Shown here: in pieces, positions 50,778 to 59,568 of the stretch
How positions within the stretch are numbered: the stretch's first letter is position 1
Layout of the letters: each line of letters starts with the position of its first letter
Assembly: GCA_016712675.1 (NCBI GenBank)
Contig: JADJQR010000001.1
Coordinates: 4,588,001-4,652,000 of the forward strand
Reading direction: 5' to 3'
Length of the DNA stretch: 64,000 bases
From: a bacterium
Lineage (GTDB): Bacteria; Krumholzibacteriota; Krumholzibacteriia; LZORAL124-64-63
Made by a program: the position numbers and the translations under genes
The notes under the pieces: model-generated
The model's database searches: none
What the model saw: the letters and a program-made list of their open reading frames with translations, nothing else
Told to the model about the DNA's origin: nothing

Positions 50778-51455
50778 TCAGTTCAGGTCGAAGCGCAGCG
50801 TGGTCGTCACCCACGAAGCCACCGCTTCACCGTTCAGGCGGCCGGGCTGGAACTTCCAGCGCAGCAACGCCCGGCGCACCTCGTCGTCGAAGATGCCGGC
50901 CGGCTGCGCCTTGAGGACGTTCACGTTGCCGACACTGCCGTCGGGCCGCACCAGGAACTTCACCGCGACGTAGCCCTCGATGTTCTGCTCGCGGGCCTTG
51001 AACGGGTACTCGGGCGGCACCTGGACCATGGCCGTGGGCGCCTGGTCGAGATCGACCGAGTCGAAGATCATGTCGCGCGCGGCTTCCGTCCGCCCGGCGC
51101 TGCCGATGTCGATGTTGATCGCGATGTCGCCGATCCCGGAGGCCCCAAGATCGGGCTGGAACAGGTCCGGCTGCACCTCGGGCTTGTCCTCGGCCGGCGG
51201 GGGCGGGGTCTCTTCCTTCAGGGCGTCCTGCTTGGGCGGTGCCGGCGGCGCCAGCGTCACCAGGTTCACGCCCACCGGAACGGTGATGTCCTGCTCGGGC
51301 GCGCGGCTCACGTTGATCAGCCAGGAAGCCACGACCAGCAGGCCGATGTTGATGCCGGCGGCGGCCACGACCACCAGCGCGGCACGGCCGGCGCGGCCCA
51401 GCCGCGGCAGCGCGTCGCCCGTCAGCAGCGGCGGGGTGCGGGTGGCGGTGTTCAC
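50778..51455 (-). CDS. tonB: TonB-family energy transducer
   Basis: 225 residues from a GTG overlapping exbD (GTGA). One TM helix (~26-46, AALVVVAAAGINIGLLVVASWL) is followed by a Pro/Glu/Lys-rich stretch (~65-95). The C-terminal TonB domain has PPEYPFKAREQNIEGYVAVKFLVRPDGSVGNV, VRRALLRWKFQPGRLNGEAV and WVTTTLRFDL. The short periplasmic linker is typical of TonB2-type proteins, which need TtpC to reach the outer membrane. It couples ExbB/ExbD proton flow to outer-membrane receptors such as the one at 60033. Confidence 0.92.
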   Translation of the reverse strand: MNTATRTPPLLTGDALPRLGRAGRAALVVVAAAGINIGLLVVASWLINVSRAPEQDITVPVGVNLVTLAPPAPPKQDALKEETPPPPAEDKPEVQPDLFQPDLGASGIGDIAINIDIGSAGRTEAARDMIFDSVDLDQAPTAMVQVPPEYPFKAREQNIEGYVAVKFLVRPDGSVGNVNVLKAQPAGIFDDEVRRALLRWKFQPGRLNGEAVASWVTTTLRFDLN

Positions 51456-51871
51456 GGCGTGGCCTCGGCGCGGTTGGCGGCCAGGCTCACGTCCTTGGCG
51501 CCGGCCAGGCGGCACTGGTCCATCACTTCGACCACGGCGCCGGTACGGCTGGCCTTGTCCGCCACGACCACGACGCCGCCCTCGGGATCCTCGGCCAGGG
51601 CGCGCTCGATCAGGCCGCGCACGCTGCGCACGTCGACCTTCTTGCCCTCGAAGAAGATCTCCCCGTCGGGAGAGACACCGATCATGATCGTCGCGCGCTG
51701 CTTGAGCTCGGCCGTGGCGGCGCTGGCGCGCGAGACGTCGATGCCCGATTCCTTGACGAAGCTGGTGGTCACCACGAAGAAGATGAGCAGCAGGAAGACC
51801 ATGTCCACCAGCGGCCCCATGTTGATGTCCACGCCGGTGTTGCCGCCGCGGTTCCTGCGCACGTTGATCAT
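51452..51871 (-). CDS. exbD: Biopolymer transport protein ExbD/TolR
   Basis: 139 residues. The single TM helix reads VDINMGPLVDMVFLLLIFFVVTT with the essential proton-carrying Asp in LVDMVFLLL. The periplasmic domain (~45-139) contains ASAATAELKQRATIMIGVSPDGEIFFEGKKVDV and VVVVADKASRTGAVVEVMDQCRLAGAKDVSLA. The start overlaps the upstream exbB stop by four bases, and tonB overlaps its end. Confidence 0.94.
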   Translation of the reverse strand: MINVRRNRGGNTGVDINMGPLVDMVFLLLIFFVVTTSFVKESGIDVSRASAATAELKQRATIMIGVSPDGEIFFEGKKVDVRSVRGLIERALAEDPEGGVVVVADKASRTGAVVEVMDQCRLAGAKDVSLAANRAEATP

Positions 51872-52503
51872 GAGGCGGCCTCCATCAGGTCCGTAGAGCG
51901 GATCTGCTCGCGCAGCGAGCGGTCCAGGGCCAGCGAGAACTCGTCCAGCCCGCTTTCGAGCCGCTTCGCCTTGCGCGCCAGCGCGCCGCTGACGAACAGG
52001 CCGGGAATGGCGATCAGCAGGCCGGTCTCCGTCGTGATCAGAGCCACCGAGATACCGCCGGCCATGGCCCGCGCGTTGCTGGTGCCGAACACGGAGATGA
52101 CCTGGAAGGTCTCGATCATGCCCAGCACCGTGCCCAGCAGGCCTAGCAGCGGAGCCACGCCGGCCAGCGCCCCGATCACCGGCAGGCGGCTGCGCAGCTG
52201 GCGACGGGCGCGTTCGGTCACGTGGCGCAGCACGGCGCGGTCGATCGCGGCGCGGCCGGTCCGCGCGGCCACGAAGCGCTCGAGCACTAGCCGGCGCAGG
52301 CCGAGCCGGCCGGGCGGCACCGGGGCGCCGCCGATCACGGCCAGGGCGGCCGGGGCTTCCAGGTCGTCGGCGGACAGGCGCGCGAAGGCGCGCAGGCGCT
52401 CGAGGATCAGGGCCCACATCGCGATCGAGCCGAGGATCATCGGCACCATCACCCAGCCGCCGGTCACGGCGTAGTCCCAGGTGGACCAGGCCAGATCGGA
52501 CAT
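51868..52503 (-). CDS. exbB: MotA/TolQ/ExbB proton channel protein, short
   Basis: 211 residues from ATG 52503 (a GTG directly before it is also possible). Three TM helices: VTGGWVMVPMILGSIAMWALI, LPVIGALAGVAPLLGLLGTVLGMIETF and ALITTETGLLIAIPGLFVSGAL. The PLLGLLGTV..MI..F signature is exact. With ExbD it forms the proton-driven motor. Its start overlaps the stop of the larger ExbB-like gene by one base. Confidence 0.94.
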   Translation of the reverse strand: MSDLAWSTWDYAVTGGWVMVPMILGSIAMWALILERLRAFARLSADDLEAPAALAVIGGAPVPPGRLGLRRLVLERFVAARTGRAAIDRAVLRHVTERARRQLRSRLPVIGALAGVAPLLGLLGTVLGMIETFQVISVFGTSNARAMAGGISVALITTETGLLIAIPGLFVSGALARKAKRLESGLDEFSLALDRSLREQIRSTDLMEAAS

Positions 52504-53993
52504 CACGCGCCTCCCGCCGCAGCCATCGTGCGACCGCCACCGGGGCCGCCGCCGTTGCCGTTGCTCTGACGCGCCCGCGCGGCACGCTCGTCCTCGCGCC
52601 GCGACTGCAGGATGTTCGTCAACTGGACGGCCTTCTCTTCCATCTCGCCGATGATGTGGTCCGAGCGCCGCGACAGCAGCGTGTGCATCAGCATCACCGG
52701 GATGGCGACCATCAGGCCCAGCTCGGTGGTGACCAGCGCCTCGCTGATGCCGCCGCTCATCAACTTGGGGTCGCTGGTGCCGAACATCGTGATCACGCGG
52801 AAGGTGTTGATCATGCCCGTCACCGTGCCCAGCAGGCCCAGCAGCGGCGCGACCGCGCCCAGGACGGCCAGCACCGACAATCCCCGCTCGATGCTCGGCA
52901 GCTGGTGCAGGATGGCCTCCTGCAGCACGCTTTCCTGGGTCTCGCGGTCGCGGTCGCGCACGGCCAGTCCGGCCTTGATGACCTCGATGACCGGCATGTG
53001 GCGCTTGGCGTGGCGGTCCACCATCTCATCGGCCGCGGCCCAGTCGCCGCGCGCGGCCATCGCGTTGACCTCGTTCATGAAGTGGTCGGTGTTGGCGTGG
53101 ACCCGGTTGAGGTACCAGGCACGGGTCACGACGATGATCAACGCGACCAGCGCCACGCCGACGATCGGCCAGACGACCGGGCCGCCACCCTCGACCTGCT
53201 CGAGGAAGCCGATCTTGTAGCCGATCTGGCGCACCGCATCGCCGCCGGACAGGTCCAGGGGCACCACGTCCCGGTTGCCCTCCAGGTAGCCGCGCAGGTT
53301 GCGCCCGATGGCGCCGCCCGGCAGGTCGGAGGCGGCGAAGAACGTGCCGGCATCGGGCGACCAGTTCAGGAAGCCGGCTTCGCTGGGAGTCTCGTAGGCG
53401 GCCGTGAAGGTGCCGAGCGTGAGCACCTGGCCGGTCGTGCGGTTGCCGTCGCGGCCGATGAACTCCGCCTCGCGCAGCGCGACGCGGCCGGACAGGTCGA
53501 TCTCCTCGAGCATCACGCCGGCCATGCGCGAGATGTCGTCGATGCCCGGGTAGTAGCCCGTGTCCAGCAGCGGGCTGACGCGGGCCACGCGGGTGGTGTC
53601 GAAGGCCGAGAAGTGCGACTGGATCAGCAGCGTCTCGAGATCGCGGGCGGCCAGGCGGACGTTGCCGGAGATCTCGCGGGTGTCCAGCTCGCGCGCGGTC
53701 CATTCCTTCTCGAGCTGCTCGCGGCGCGCGGTGGCGTCCACGACGGTCGCCTGAACCGCCTTCAGACGCGCCTCGAGGCGAGCCTGTTCCGCCTCGAGGG
53801 CGGTGACTTCCTGCAGCAGGAGGGTGCGGTCACCCAGGATGGCCGCTTCCTTCTCCGCGGCGCGGGCCTTGATGGCCTCGCGCTCCTGCTCGGCCTTGCG
53901 GAAGGCTTCGCGCAGGTCCTGCGCGGGGGCCGGAACAGACACAGCCGTGGCCAGCCCGAGCGCCAGCAGCATGGTGCAGACAATGCGCTTCAT
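52503..53993 (-). CDS. TtpC-like large ExbB-family protein with periplasmic coiled coil
   Basis: 496 residues. A signal peptide (MLLALGLATAVSVPAPAQ) is followed by a coiled coil (~25-110, rich in AEKEA, LEAEQARLEARL). A periplasmic domain (~110-280) comes next. Then comes a standard MotA/TolQ/ExbB module (~285-460: TM VVWPIVGVALVALIIVV, APLLGLLGTVTGMINTFRV, LVTTELGLMVAIPVML). A disordered Gly-rich tail ends the protein. This layout matches TtpC of Vibrio TonB2 systems, which helps a short TonB reach the receptor. It is second in the operon and overlaps DUF3450 by four bases. Confidence 0.9.
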   Translation of the reverse strand: MKRIVCTMLLALGLATAVSVPAPAQDLREAFRKAEQEREAIKARAAEKEAAILGDRTLLLQEVTALEAEQARLEARLKAVQATVVDATARREQLEKEWTARELDTREISGNVRLAARDLETLLIQSHFSAFDTTRVARVSPLLDTGYYPGIDDISRMAGVMLEEIDLSGRVALREAEFIGRDGNRTTGQVLTLGTFTAAYETPSEAGFLNWSPDAGTFFAASDLPGGAIGRNLRGYLEGNRDVVPLDLSGGDAVRQIGYKIGFLEQVEGGGPVVWPIVGVALVALIIVVTRAWYLNRVHANTDHFMNEVNAMAARGDWAAADEMVDRHAKRHMPVIEVIKAGLAVRDRDRETQESVLQEAILHQLPSIERGLSVLAVLGAVAPLLGLLGTVTGMINTFRVITMFGTSDPKLMSGGISEALVTTELGLMVAIPVMLMHTLLSRRSDHIIGEMEEKAVQLTNILQSRREDERAARARQSNGNGGGPGGGRTMAAAGGA

Positions 53994-54772
53994 CGGCTGA
54001 TCCTCCCCAGCGGCAGCGAGACGAGATCGATCGGGCGCGTGCGCGAGGCCATCTCCATGGCGCGCGTGATGACGCGGTTGTGCTTGCCCGGCAGGTCCAC
54101 CCAGGCGTCGGTGACCGGATCCCAGGTGCCGACGCGCTTGCCGTCGGGGCTGCGCCAGAACATCGCCAGGCGGCCGATGCGCAGGATGTCGGCGTGGGTC
54201 TCGCGGCCTTCGACCATGATGGTCTGGGCCTCGACCTCGACCGACTCGCCGTACTGGGCCTCGATGAGCATGGCCTCCAGCAGGTGCCGCAGCTTCTCCG
54301 CGGGCGGCTGGTCCGGCTGCGCCATCGACAGGCGCAGTCCTTCCAGGCGCGACTGGCGCTCGGCGGCCAGGAACGGCAGGTCCGCCGCCACGGCTGTCTC
54401 GAAGCGCCCGAGCACCGCATTGAGGGTGTCCTGGATCACGGCCTGCAGGCGCGTGGACTCGACCAGGCGACGTTCGTACTCGCCGATGAAGGCCTGCAGC
54501 GCGGCGGCCTTCTCGTCCTCGCGGGACACCAACTCGTTCAGGTAGGCGACGTTGGCCTGGGCGGCGCGGTAGCGGCGCTCGAGGTCCTTGCGCTCCTGCG
54601 CCCAGCCATCGAGCCCTTCCTGGGTCTTGCGCGCCGTGTCGACCGCGTCGTTCACGGTCGAGGCCAGGGAATCGGGGGCGGAGGTGCGGGGCGCCGGCTG
54701 CTGCGCGGCGGCCGTAGTCGGCAACGCCAGCAGCAGGGCCATGGCCCCGGTGCATGCGAGAGATCGAAGCAT
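53990..54772 (-). CDS. DUF3450 periplasmic coiled-coil protein of the TonB2-like system
   Basis: 260 residues from ATG 54772; an ATG five codons earlier is possible. A signal peptide (SLACTGAMALLLALPTTAAAQ) is followed by a long coiled coil (~45-125: LERRYRAAQANVAYLNELVSREDEKAAALQAFI). The C-terminal domain has IMVEGRETHADILRIGRLAMFWRSPDGKRVGTWD and MEMASRTRPIDLVSLPLG, characteristic of DUF3450. It is first in the operon. The family occurs almost only beside TtpC-ExbB-ExbD-TonB genes. Confidence 0.9.
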   Translation of the reverse strand: MLRSLACTGAMALLLALPTTAAAQQPAPRTSAPDSLASTVNDAVDTARKTQEGLDGWAQERKDLERRYRAAQANVAYLNELVSREDEKAAALQAFIGEYERRLVESTRLQAVIQDTLNAVLGRFETAVAADLPFLAAERQSRLEGLRLSMAQPDQPPAEKLRHLLEAMLIEAQYGESVEVEAQTIMVEGRETHADILRIGRLAMFWRSPDGKRVGTWDPVTDAWVDLPGKHNRVITRAMEMASRTRPIDLVSLPLGRISR

Positions 54773-54933
54773 GGTCCACTCTTTCATGATCAGCCCGGGG
54801 TGGCCCGCCGCGCGGCGATGGGCGTGTCGTAGGCGGGCAAGGTATCGGCCTCCTGTTAGGATGCGGTCAGGGACCAGCGAAAATTCCGTGAATTGGGGAG
54901 GGGCCAACCGCGCGGCTCGCGCAGGCGCAGAGA

Positions 54934-54987
54934 GCTTGCGCCGGCGCAAATTTCACGGAGTCATGACGATTGTGTGCCGGCACACGC
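54934..54987. repeat. GCGCCGGCGC-family pair, 36-bp spacing
   Basis: CTTGCGCCGGCGCAAA (centre 54942/54943) and GTGTGCCGGCACAC (54972-54985, a perfect 14-bp palindrome). Confidence 0.75.
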
Positions 54988-55025
54988 GGCGCGGGGAACG
55001 ACGCGGACGGCGCGCAATGGCACTT

Positions 55026-55048
55026 AACGTATTATTATTAAATACGTT
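55026..55048. promoter_or_regulatory. AT-rich inverted repeat upstream of DUF4143 ATPase
   Basis: AACGTATT and AATACGTT are perfect 8-bp arms separated by ATTATTA, about 120 bases before the ATPase ATG. It could be an operator for autoregulation. Confidence 0.45.
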
Positions 55049-55169
55049 GTCAGATGGACAGGGCCGGCACAGAGGCAGGATGATGCCCTGCGCAGCAGGG
55101 CGCCAAGGTGAACCTGCGGCCAGATTGCCCACAACACAAGCCTTGCAAAATTAAACAATAGACTTAATA

Positions 55170-56405
55170 ATGATCGGTATGAAACGTAACGCACACGCCC
55201 TGCTGGAAGAGTACCTGACGCTGTTCCCCTGTGTGGCGGTCGTCGGCCCGCGACAGTGCGGCAAGACGACATTGCTGGCGGGACTGGACGAAGGCTGGCG
55301 CGTGTTCGACCTCGAACGCGGCAGCGACTTCCAGGCGGTCAGCGACGACCCCGACCTGTTCCTGAGCTTGCACCCGGGACGGGTCGCCATCGACGAAGCC
55401 CAGACCCTGCCCAGGCTGTTCCCCGCGCTGCGCGTCGCCATCGATGCCGATCGTGGCGCCACGGGACGCTATATCATCACCGGGTCGAGTTCGCCCGAGC
55501 TTGCCCGTGCCATCACCGAATCGCTGGCCGGGCGTGTCGGCGTTATCGAGTTGGCGCCACTCAGCTGGTCGGAAGTGCAACCGGCGGACGGGCCGTCCGC
55601 GATCGACCTGCTGCTGGACCCGGCCGTGAGCGCAACCGATCTCGTCGGCAACGTCCGGGCCCGCGGCGACCTCAAGGCACTCACCGAATACTGGTTCAAG
55701 GGCGGTTATCCCGAACCGTGGGTCCGCAATGACTGTCGCTTCCGCGACACCTGGATGGACCAGTACGTGCGCGCCTATGTGCTGCGCGACGTGGCCCGGC
55801 TGTTCCCGGGCCTCAACCAGGAGAAGTTCCGGACCTTCGCCCGCATGCTGGCAGGCCTGTCCGGGCGCGCAGTCAACCAGGCCGAGGTTGCCCGCGCGCT
55901 GGGCGTGTCACCGCCGACGGTGCGCGACTACTTCGAGATCGCCGAAGGCACGTACCTCTGGCGCTCGCTGCCCGCGTTCACCCGCAACGTGACCCGGCGC
56001 GTCGTCAAGCACGCCAAGGGATACCTGCGCGACAGCGGACTTGGCCACCACGCGCTGCGCGTCCCCGACGTGACGGCGCTGCTCAGCCACCCCCAGGCCG
56101 GCGCCACCTGGGAAGGCATGGTCGTCGAGGAGATCTGCCGCCAGCTGAACCAGCGCGGCATCGGCCACGACGCCTTCCACTACCGCACCGGCGGTGGCGC
56201 CGAAGTCGACCTGGTCATCGAAGGCACCTTCGGCCTCGTCGCGGTGGAGATCAAGCTGGGACAGCGCGTGCGCGCCCAGGAATTGCGCGGTTTCCGCGAG
56301 TTCGTCGCTGACCACCCTTGCCGGTTCGGCCTCGTGCTGAGCAACGAGGAGAAGCCGCGCCTGCTGGACACGAACATCGCGGGGCTGCCGGTGCGCTGCT
56401 TGTAG
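55170..56405 (+). CDS. AAA ATPase with DUF4143 domain, intact nuclease-like motif
   Basis: 411 residues (ATG 55170 or 55179). Walker A is VVGPRQCGKTTLLAGL and Walker B is RVAIDEAQTLPRLFPALR; the sensor strand is YIITGSSSPEL. A winged-helix section has NQAEVARALGVSPPTVRDYFEIAEG. The C-terminal DUF4143 region keeps the full PD-(D/E)xK-like motif GAEVDLVIEG...VAVEIKLG, unlike the paralogue at 46958. WKGGYPEPW-like FKGGYPEPWV is the usual DUF4143 signature. Upstream DNA is AT-rich, consistent with transfer. Confidence 0.88.
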   Translation: MIGMKRNAHALLEEYLTLFPCVAVVGPRQCGKTTLLAGLDEGWRVFDLERGSDFQAVSDDPDLFLSLHPGRVAIDEAQTLPRLFPALRVAIDADRGATGRYIITGSSSPELARAITESLAGRVGVIELAPLSWSEVQPADGPSAIDLLLDPAVSATDLVGNVRARGDLKALTEYWFKGGYPEPWVRNDCRFRDTWMDQYVRAYVLRDVARLFPGLNQEKFRTFARMLAGLSGRAVNQAEVARALGVSPPTVRDYFEIAEGTYLWRSLPAFTRNVTRRVVKHAKGYLRDSGLGHHALRVPDVTALLSHPQAGATWEGMVVEEICRQLNQRGIGHDAFHYRTGGGAEVDLVIEGTFGLVAVEIKLGQRVRAQELRGFREFVADHPCRFGLVLSNEEKPRLLDTNIAGLPVRCL

Positions 56406-56407
56406 GT

Positions 56408-56460
56408 GTTGCGCCGGCACAACTCTCACGACGCCGTGATGAATGTGCGCCGGCGCATGC
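56408..56460. repeat. GCGCCGGCGC-family pair, 36-bp spacing
   Basis: GTTGCGCCGGCACAAC (centre 56415/56416) begins three bases after the ATPase stop. TGTGCGCCGGCGCATG has its centre at 56451/56452. The text between resembles that of the pair at 57741 (CAACTCTCACRA). Confidence 0.8.
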
Positions 56461-56511
56461 GGCAGGCCGCTGTCGAGCTTGATTGCGAAACGGGAAAGCG
56501 AGGCGGCCACG

Positions 56512-57705
56512 GTGTCATGCGCGCGATTGTCGAGTGGCGGCCCGTTCCTGCGGGCCCTGTCGGCGGTGCTGTGCTTCCTGCTTTGGTCCCCTGCCGCCGA
56601 GGCGCGCACCTGGCGCGTGGAGAAGGACGGCTCGGGCGACTTCACGGTGATCCAGCACGCCGTCGACGCCTCGGCCAGTGGCGATACGATCATGATCGGG
56701 CCGGGGCGATACTCGGAATATACCGATCATACGTACGCGGGGAACCTCTGGCACATCTATGTGCACATACTGTCCGGATCTGTCACCCTGATTGGCGTTG
56801 GTGAGGGTGATACAGTCATTGGTCCAGAATCTCCAGGAACATGGGAGTCGTGGGAATACGCCGCGGGCGTGTCCTATTGGCCGGCCATTGCAAGTGACTC
56901 ATTGGCGATCGAGCATCTGTCAGTCGAGGATGTAGTGCATGGTGTGTACGCTCAGAGTGGCACAATTGCGGTAAGCAATTGTACGATTCGCCGAACGAAG
57001 CTCGGAATCTGGATATACACTCCGGGGGCTGTGCGTGCGTGCAGGTTTGAGGGAATCTACGGAACGGGAGTGGTTGCATCCAGTCCGTCGCATGATGTAA
57101 CTGTCACACAATGCGAGCTCCGTGATACGATATCTGCATTCTATTTCGGTGGCGTGGCGAATGTTGCCGTTCGCGAGAACAACGTCATGGGTTGTCAGAG
57201 CGTTGGCTTCTTGGACCAGAGTTCGGGGTCTGTAGTACGCAATTCTCTGTCTGTGACCATCGGAGATGGGCTGATTGTCTATGGACCGGGTTCCTATGCG
57301 ATTGCAGACAACGTCTTTGACGGGGGAACAGCTAACATCTATTTCGGGCTCGGAGCCAGCAATGCCATCTGCGAGCGCAACGTGTTCCGTGGCTCGCGCG
57401 ACACCGCCATTGAGATTGCCACGTGCACTCCGCGCATCACGAACAACGACATCTTCAAGGATCGCGGCTATGCGGTGGCGCTCGGCGGTTTTGGTCAGGC
57501 GCCAGATCGGTTTGTGAACATGTCGGGTAACTACTGGGGAACGGCAAGCCGCGATTCGATCTCAGCGTGGATCATGGACGCGAATGACCCAGCGGACCCG
57601 CCGTATTCTCCGGAACACGGTTTCGTGATATTCGAGCCATTCTCCTCGGTCCCGGTGCCGACACAGAAGAAGAGCCTTGGCGGCGTCAAGGCACTCTACC
57701 GCTGA
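56512..57705 (+). CDS. Secreted right-handed beta-helix protein
   Basis: 397 residues from a GTG at 56512. This gives a proper signal peptide (FLRALSAVLCFLLWSPAAEA); an ATG further upstream lies inside the palindrome element. The mature start TWRVEKDGSGDFTVIQHAVDASASGD and GDTIMIGPGRY match the pectin-lyase-like or NosD-type parallel beta-helix entry. Repeats such as GTIAVSNCTIRRTKLGIWIYTPGAVRACRFEGIYGTGV follow, and an NYWGTASRDSI segment near the end is typical of secreted beta-helix proteins of FCB bacteria. The gene body is clearly lower in GC than its neighbours. It is paralogous to the truncated gene at 63354. Confidence 0.82.
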   Translation: MSCARLSSGGPFLRALSAVLCFLLWSPAAEARTWRVEKDGSGDFTVIQHAVDASASGDTIMIGPGRYSEYTDHTYAGNLWHIYVHILSGSVTLIGVGEGDTVIGPESPGTWESWEYAAGVSYWPAIASDSLAIEHLSVEDVVHGVYAQSGTIAVSNCTIRRTKLGIWIYTPGAVRACRFEGIYGTGVVASSPSHDVTVTQCELRDTISAFYFGGVANVAVRENNVMGCQSVGFLDQSSGSVVRNSLSVTIGDGLIVYGPGSYAIADNVFDGGTANIYFGLGASNAICERNVFRGSRDTAIEIATCTPRITNNDIFKDRGYAVALGGFGQAPDRFVNMSGNYWGTASRDSISAWIMDANDPADPPYSPEHGFVIFEPFSSVPVPTQKKSLGGVKALYR

Positions 57706-57732
57706 CCCGCCATCCCGGCGCGTGCCGTCACG

Positions 57733-57785
57733 ACTTGCGCCGGCGCAACTCTCACAAACCCGCGACAAACGTGCGCCGGCACACG
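57733..57785. repeat. GCGCCGGCGC-family pair, 36-bp spacing
   Basis: ACTTGCGCCGGCGCAACT (centre 57741/57742) and CGTGCGCCGGCACACG (centre 57777/57778) lie 28 bases after a stop codon. Confidence 0.8.
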
Positions 57786-57813
57786 CGCCGCGCCCCGCTC
57801 CGCCCCAACACGG

Positions 57814-57840
57814 AAAGGGGCGCCGGCATCCCGGCGCCCC
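57814..57840 (-). terminator. Terminator of the FlgD-tailed secreted protein gene
   Basis: On the minus strand GGGGCGCCGG and CCGGCGCCCC (57817-57840) form a perfect 10-bp stem with a 4-base loop followed by TTT, 43 bases after the stop. Confidence 0.7.
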
Positions 57841-57882
57841 CTCCCTCGCTGAACGACGCGGTCCTCTACGTGCAGACGGTTG

Positions 57883-59568
57883 CTACTTCACCAGCTGCAT
57901 TTTCTCGGTGACCTCGTAACCGTCGCCGCTCAGGCGGTAGAAGTACGTGCCGCTGGGCAGGCCCTCGCCGCTGAACTGCAGGGCGTGGTCGCCGGCCGAC
58001 AGCTCGCCGTCGACCAGGCTGGCCACCTTGCGGCCGCGGATGTCGAAGACTTCCAGGGCGGCCCGGCCGGCCTTCGGCACGCTGAACTTGATCGTGGTGC
58101 TCGGGTTGAACGGGTTCGGCTGGTTGCCCAGGGCGGCCCGGACGACCGGCGTGTCGCCCACCGGCGAGGCGGGCATCGTGTAGTCGGCGTCCTGCGGGTT
58201 GAAGTTCGTCCACCAGGCCGTCCACTGGCTGCTCATCGGCTTGGCGGGGTCGAACGCGCCGCGGTAGCTGACCTGCGTGAAGTACGGGTCGGCCAGGTAG
58301 CTGTCCGACCAGTCCGCGGTGCCGATCAGCACGCTGCCGGCCTGGGGCACGGCGTCCGGGCTGTTCAGGGAGATCGACGCGCCCAGGCCGACGACCGAAG
58401 GCACGCGCACGATGGTGTCCAGGTTGGCGTGGGCCAGGAACCAGGTGCCCAGGATGTTGTCCGGGATGCCCGCGGCGCTGTTCCAGTTCGCGCGGTCGTG
58501 GATCATGTTCGCGGCGTACTCGTAGTTGCCGGTGATCTCGTTGTTCTCGAAGCGCAGCGTATCCTCATAGGCCTTGTTGACCGACAGGTTGCGCAGGCTG
58601 ATGCCGCGCGGGAAGCCGGCGATGACCGAGTTGAAGATGCTGGTGCGGCTGTTGCGGCGGATCAGCGCGGCGTGCTGGTAGCGCTGGCCGGCCGGCAGGG
58701 GGTCCACCACGTACAGCGGGCCCACCGACGTCACGTTCGAGTAGATCGGGGCGGTCTGCGGCCAGGCCGTGGTGCCCGAACCGTCGTTGTCCGACTCGAA
58801 GCTGTTGCTCTCGCCGGTCGGGTCCCAGGTGTTCGGGTCGCGCAGCGCGAACGCGAACTGGACCTTGCCGCGGTAGCCGAAGTCGGTGTCGAAGTCGTCA
58901 TCGGTGCCGCCAAAGGCCACGATGTGGTGCAGGTCGACGGTGCCGCCGAAGCACTCGTACGAGTCGTCGTCGGCGTAGCTGACCTGGATGTGGTGGATCT
59001 CGGTGCCCCGGCCCACGCCGCCGAGGGTCAGGCCGTTGATCTCGTTGTTCAGGGCGAAGCGGTAGCCCGGGTACTCGATACGGACGTACTTGAAGACGCC
59101 GCTGTTGTCGTCGTCATTCGTCCCGCCGTAGGTGCCCTGCGAGATGATGCCGCCCTCGATGATCGGGTTGACCTGGTTCACGCGGGCGTTGCCCAGGATG
59201 ACCACGCCACCCCAGTCGCCGGCCGCGCGGAAGCCCGGAGCCTCGGAGCTGGTGAAGATGATCGGCTTGTCCCAGGTGCCCTCGGCCATGATGGTCGAGC
59301 CCGGCTTGACGATCAGGGTCGCCGCGGGCACGCCCTGGATGACGGTGCCGGCGGGGATCGTCAGGGTCTGGCCGGCCTCGACGTAGTACTGGCCGTACAG
59401 CGTGTACAGCGTGTCGGGGCTCAGCGTGCGGTTGGTGTTCTGGTTGAAAACTGCCAGGGGATTGCCATCATTCGTGCCCAGCGTTTCCGTCCCCACAAAG
59501 GCGAGGGCGGGCAGGGCGGCAACCGTGGCGACCAGCCCGAGCAGGGCGGCGATCGCGGTCTTCTTCAT
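57883..59568 (-). CDS. Secreted protein with beta-helix-like body and FlgD-type C-terminal domain
   Basis: 561 residues; AGGAGG eight bases before ATG 59568. The signal peptide ends at ALA. The body contains QTLTIPAGTVIQGVPAATLIVKPGSTIMAEGT, KPIIFTSSEAP, DWGGVVILGNARVN and GTEIHHIQVSYADDDSYECFGG. This matches a family of large secreted proteins of Bacteroidota and Proteobacteria whose genes neighbour TonB-dependent receptors. The last ~90 residues (GNQPNPFNPSTTIKFSVP, LEVFDIRGRKVASLV, LPSGTYFYRLSGDGY) are the FlgD/type IX-like domain. It is downstream of the receptor at 60033. The pair probably works together, but the ligand is unknown. Confidence 0.85.
   Translation of the reverse strand: MKKTAIAALLGLVATVAALPALAFVGTETLGTNDGNPLAVFNQNTNRTLSPDTLYTLYGQYYVEAGQTLTIPAGTVIQGVPAATLIVKPGSTIMAEGTWDKPIIFTSSEAPGFRAAGDWGGVVILGNARVNQVNPIIEGGIISQGTYGGTNDDDNSGVFKYVRIEYPGYRFALNNEINGLTLGGVGRGTEIHHIQVSYADDDSYECFGGTVDLHHIVAFGGTDDDFDTDFGYRGKVQFAFALRDPNTWDPTGESNSFESDNDGSGTTAWPQTAPIYSNVTSVGPLYVVDPLPAGQRYQHAALIRRNSRTSIFNSVIAGFPRGISLRNLSVNKAYEDTLRFENNEITGNYEYAANMIHDRANWNSAAGIPDNILGTWFLAHANLDTIVRVPSVVGLGASISLNSPDAVPQAGSVLIGTADWSDSYLADPYFTQVSYRGAFDPAKPMSSQWTAWWTNFNPQDADYTMPASPVGDTPVVRAALGNQPNPFNPSTTIKFSVPKAGRAALEVFDIRGRKVASLVDGELSAGDHALQFSGEGLPSGTYFYRLSGDGYEVTEKMQLVK

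Larger units (their letters stand above)
54773..55169. other. Divergent gap with palindrome pair and AT-rich inverted repeat
   Basis: 397 bases, divergent between the TonB operon and the second DUF4143 ATPase. No gene seen. It contains the palindrome pair at 54934-54987 and the inverted repeat at 55026-55048. It ends in an AT-rich leader (GCAAAATTAAACAATAGAC) before the ATPase start. Confidence 0.6.
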
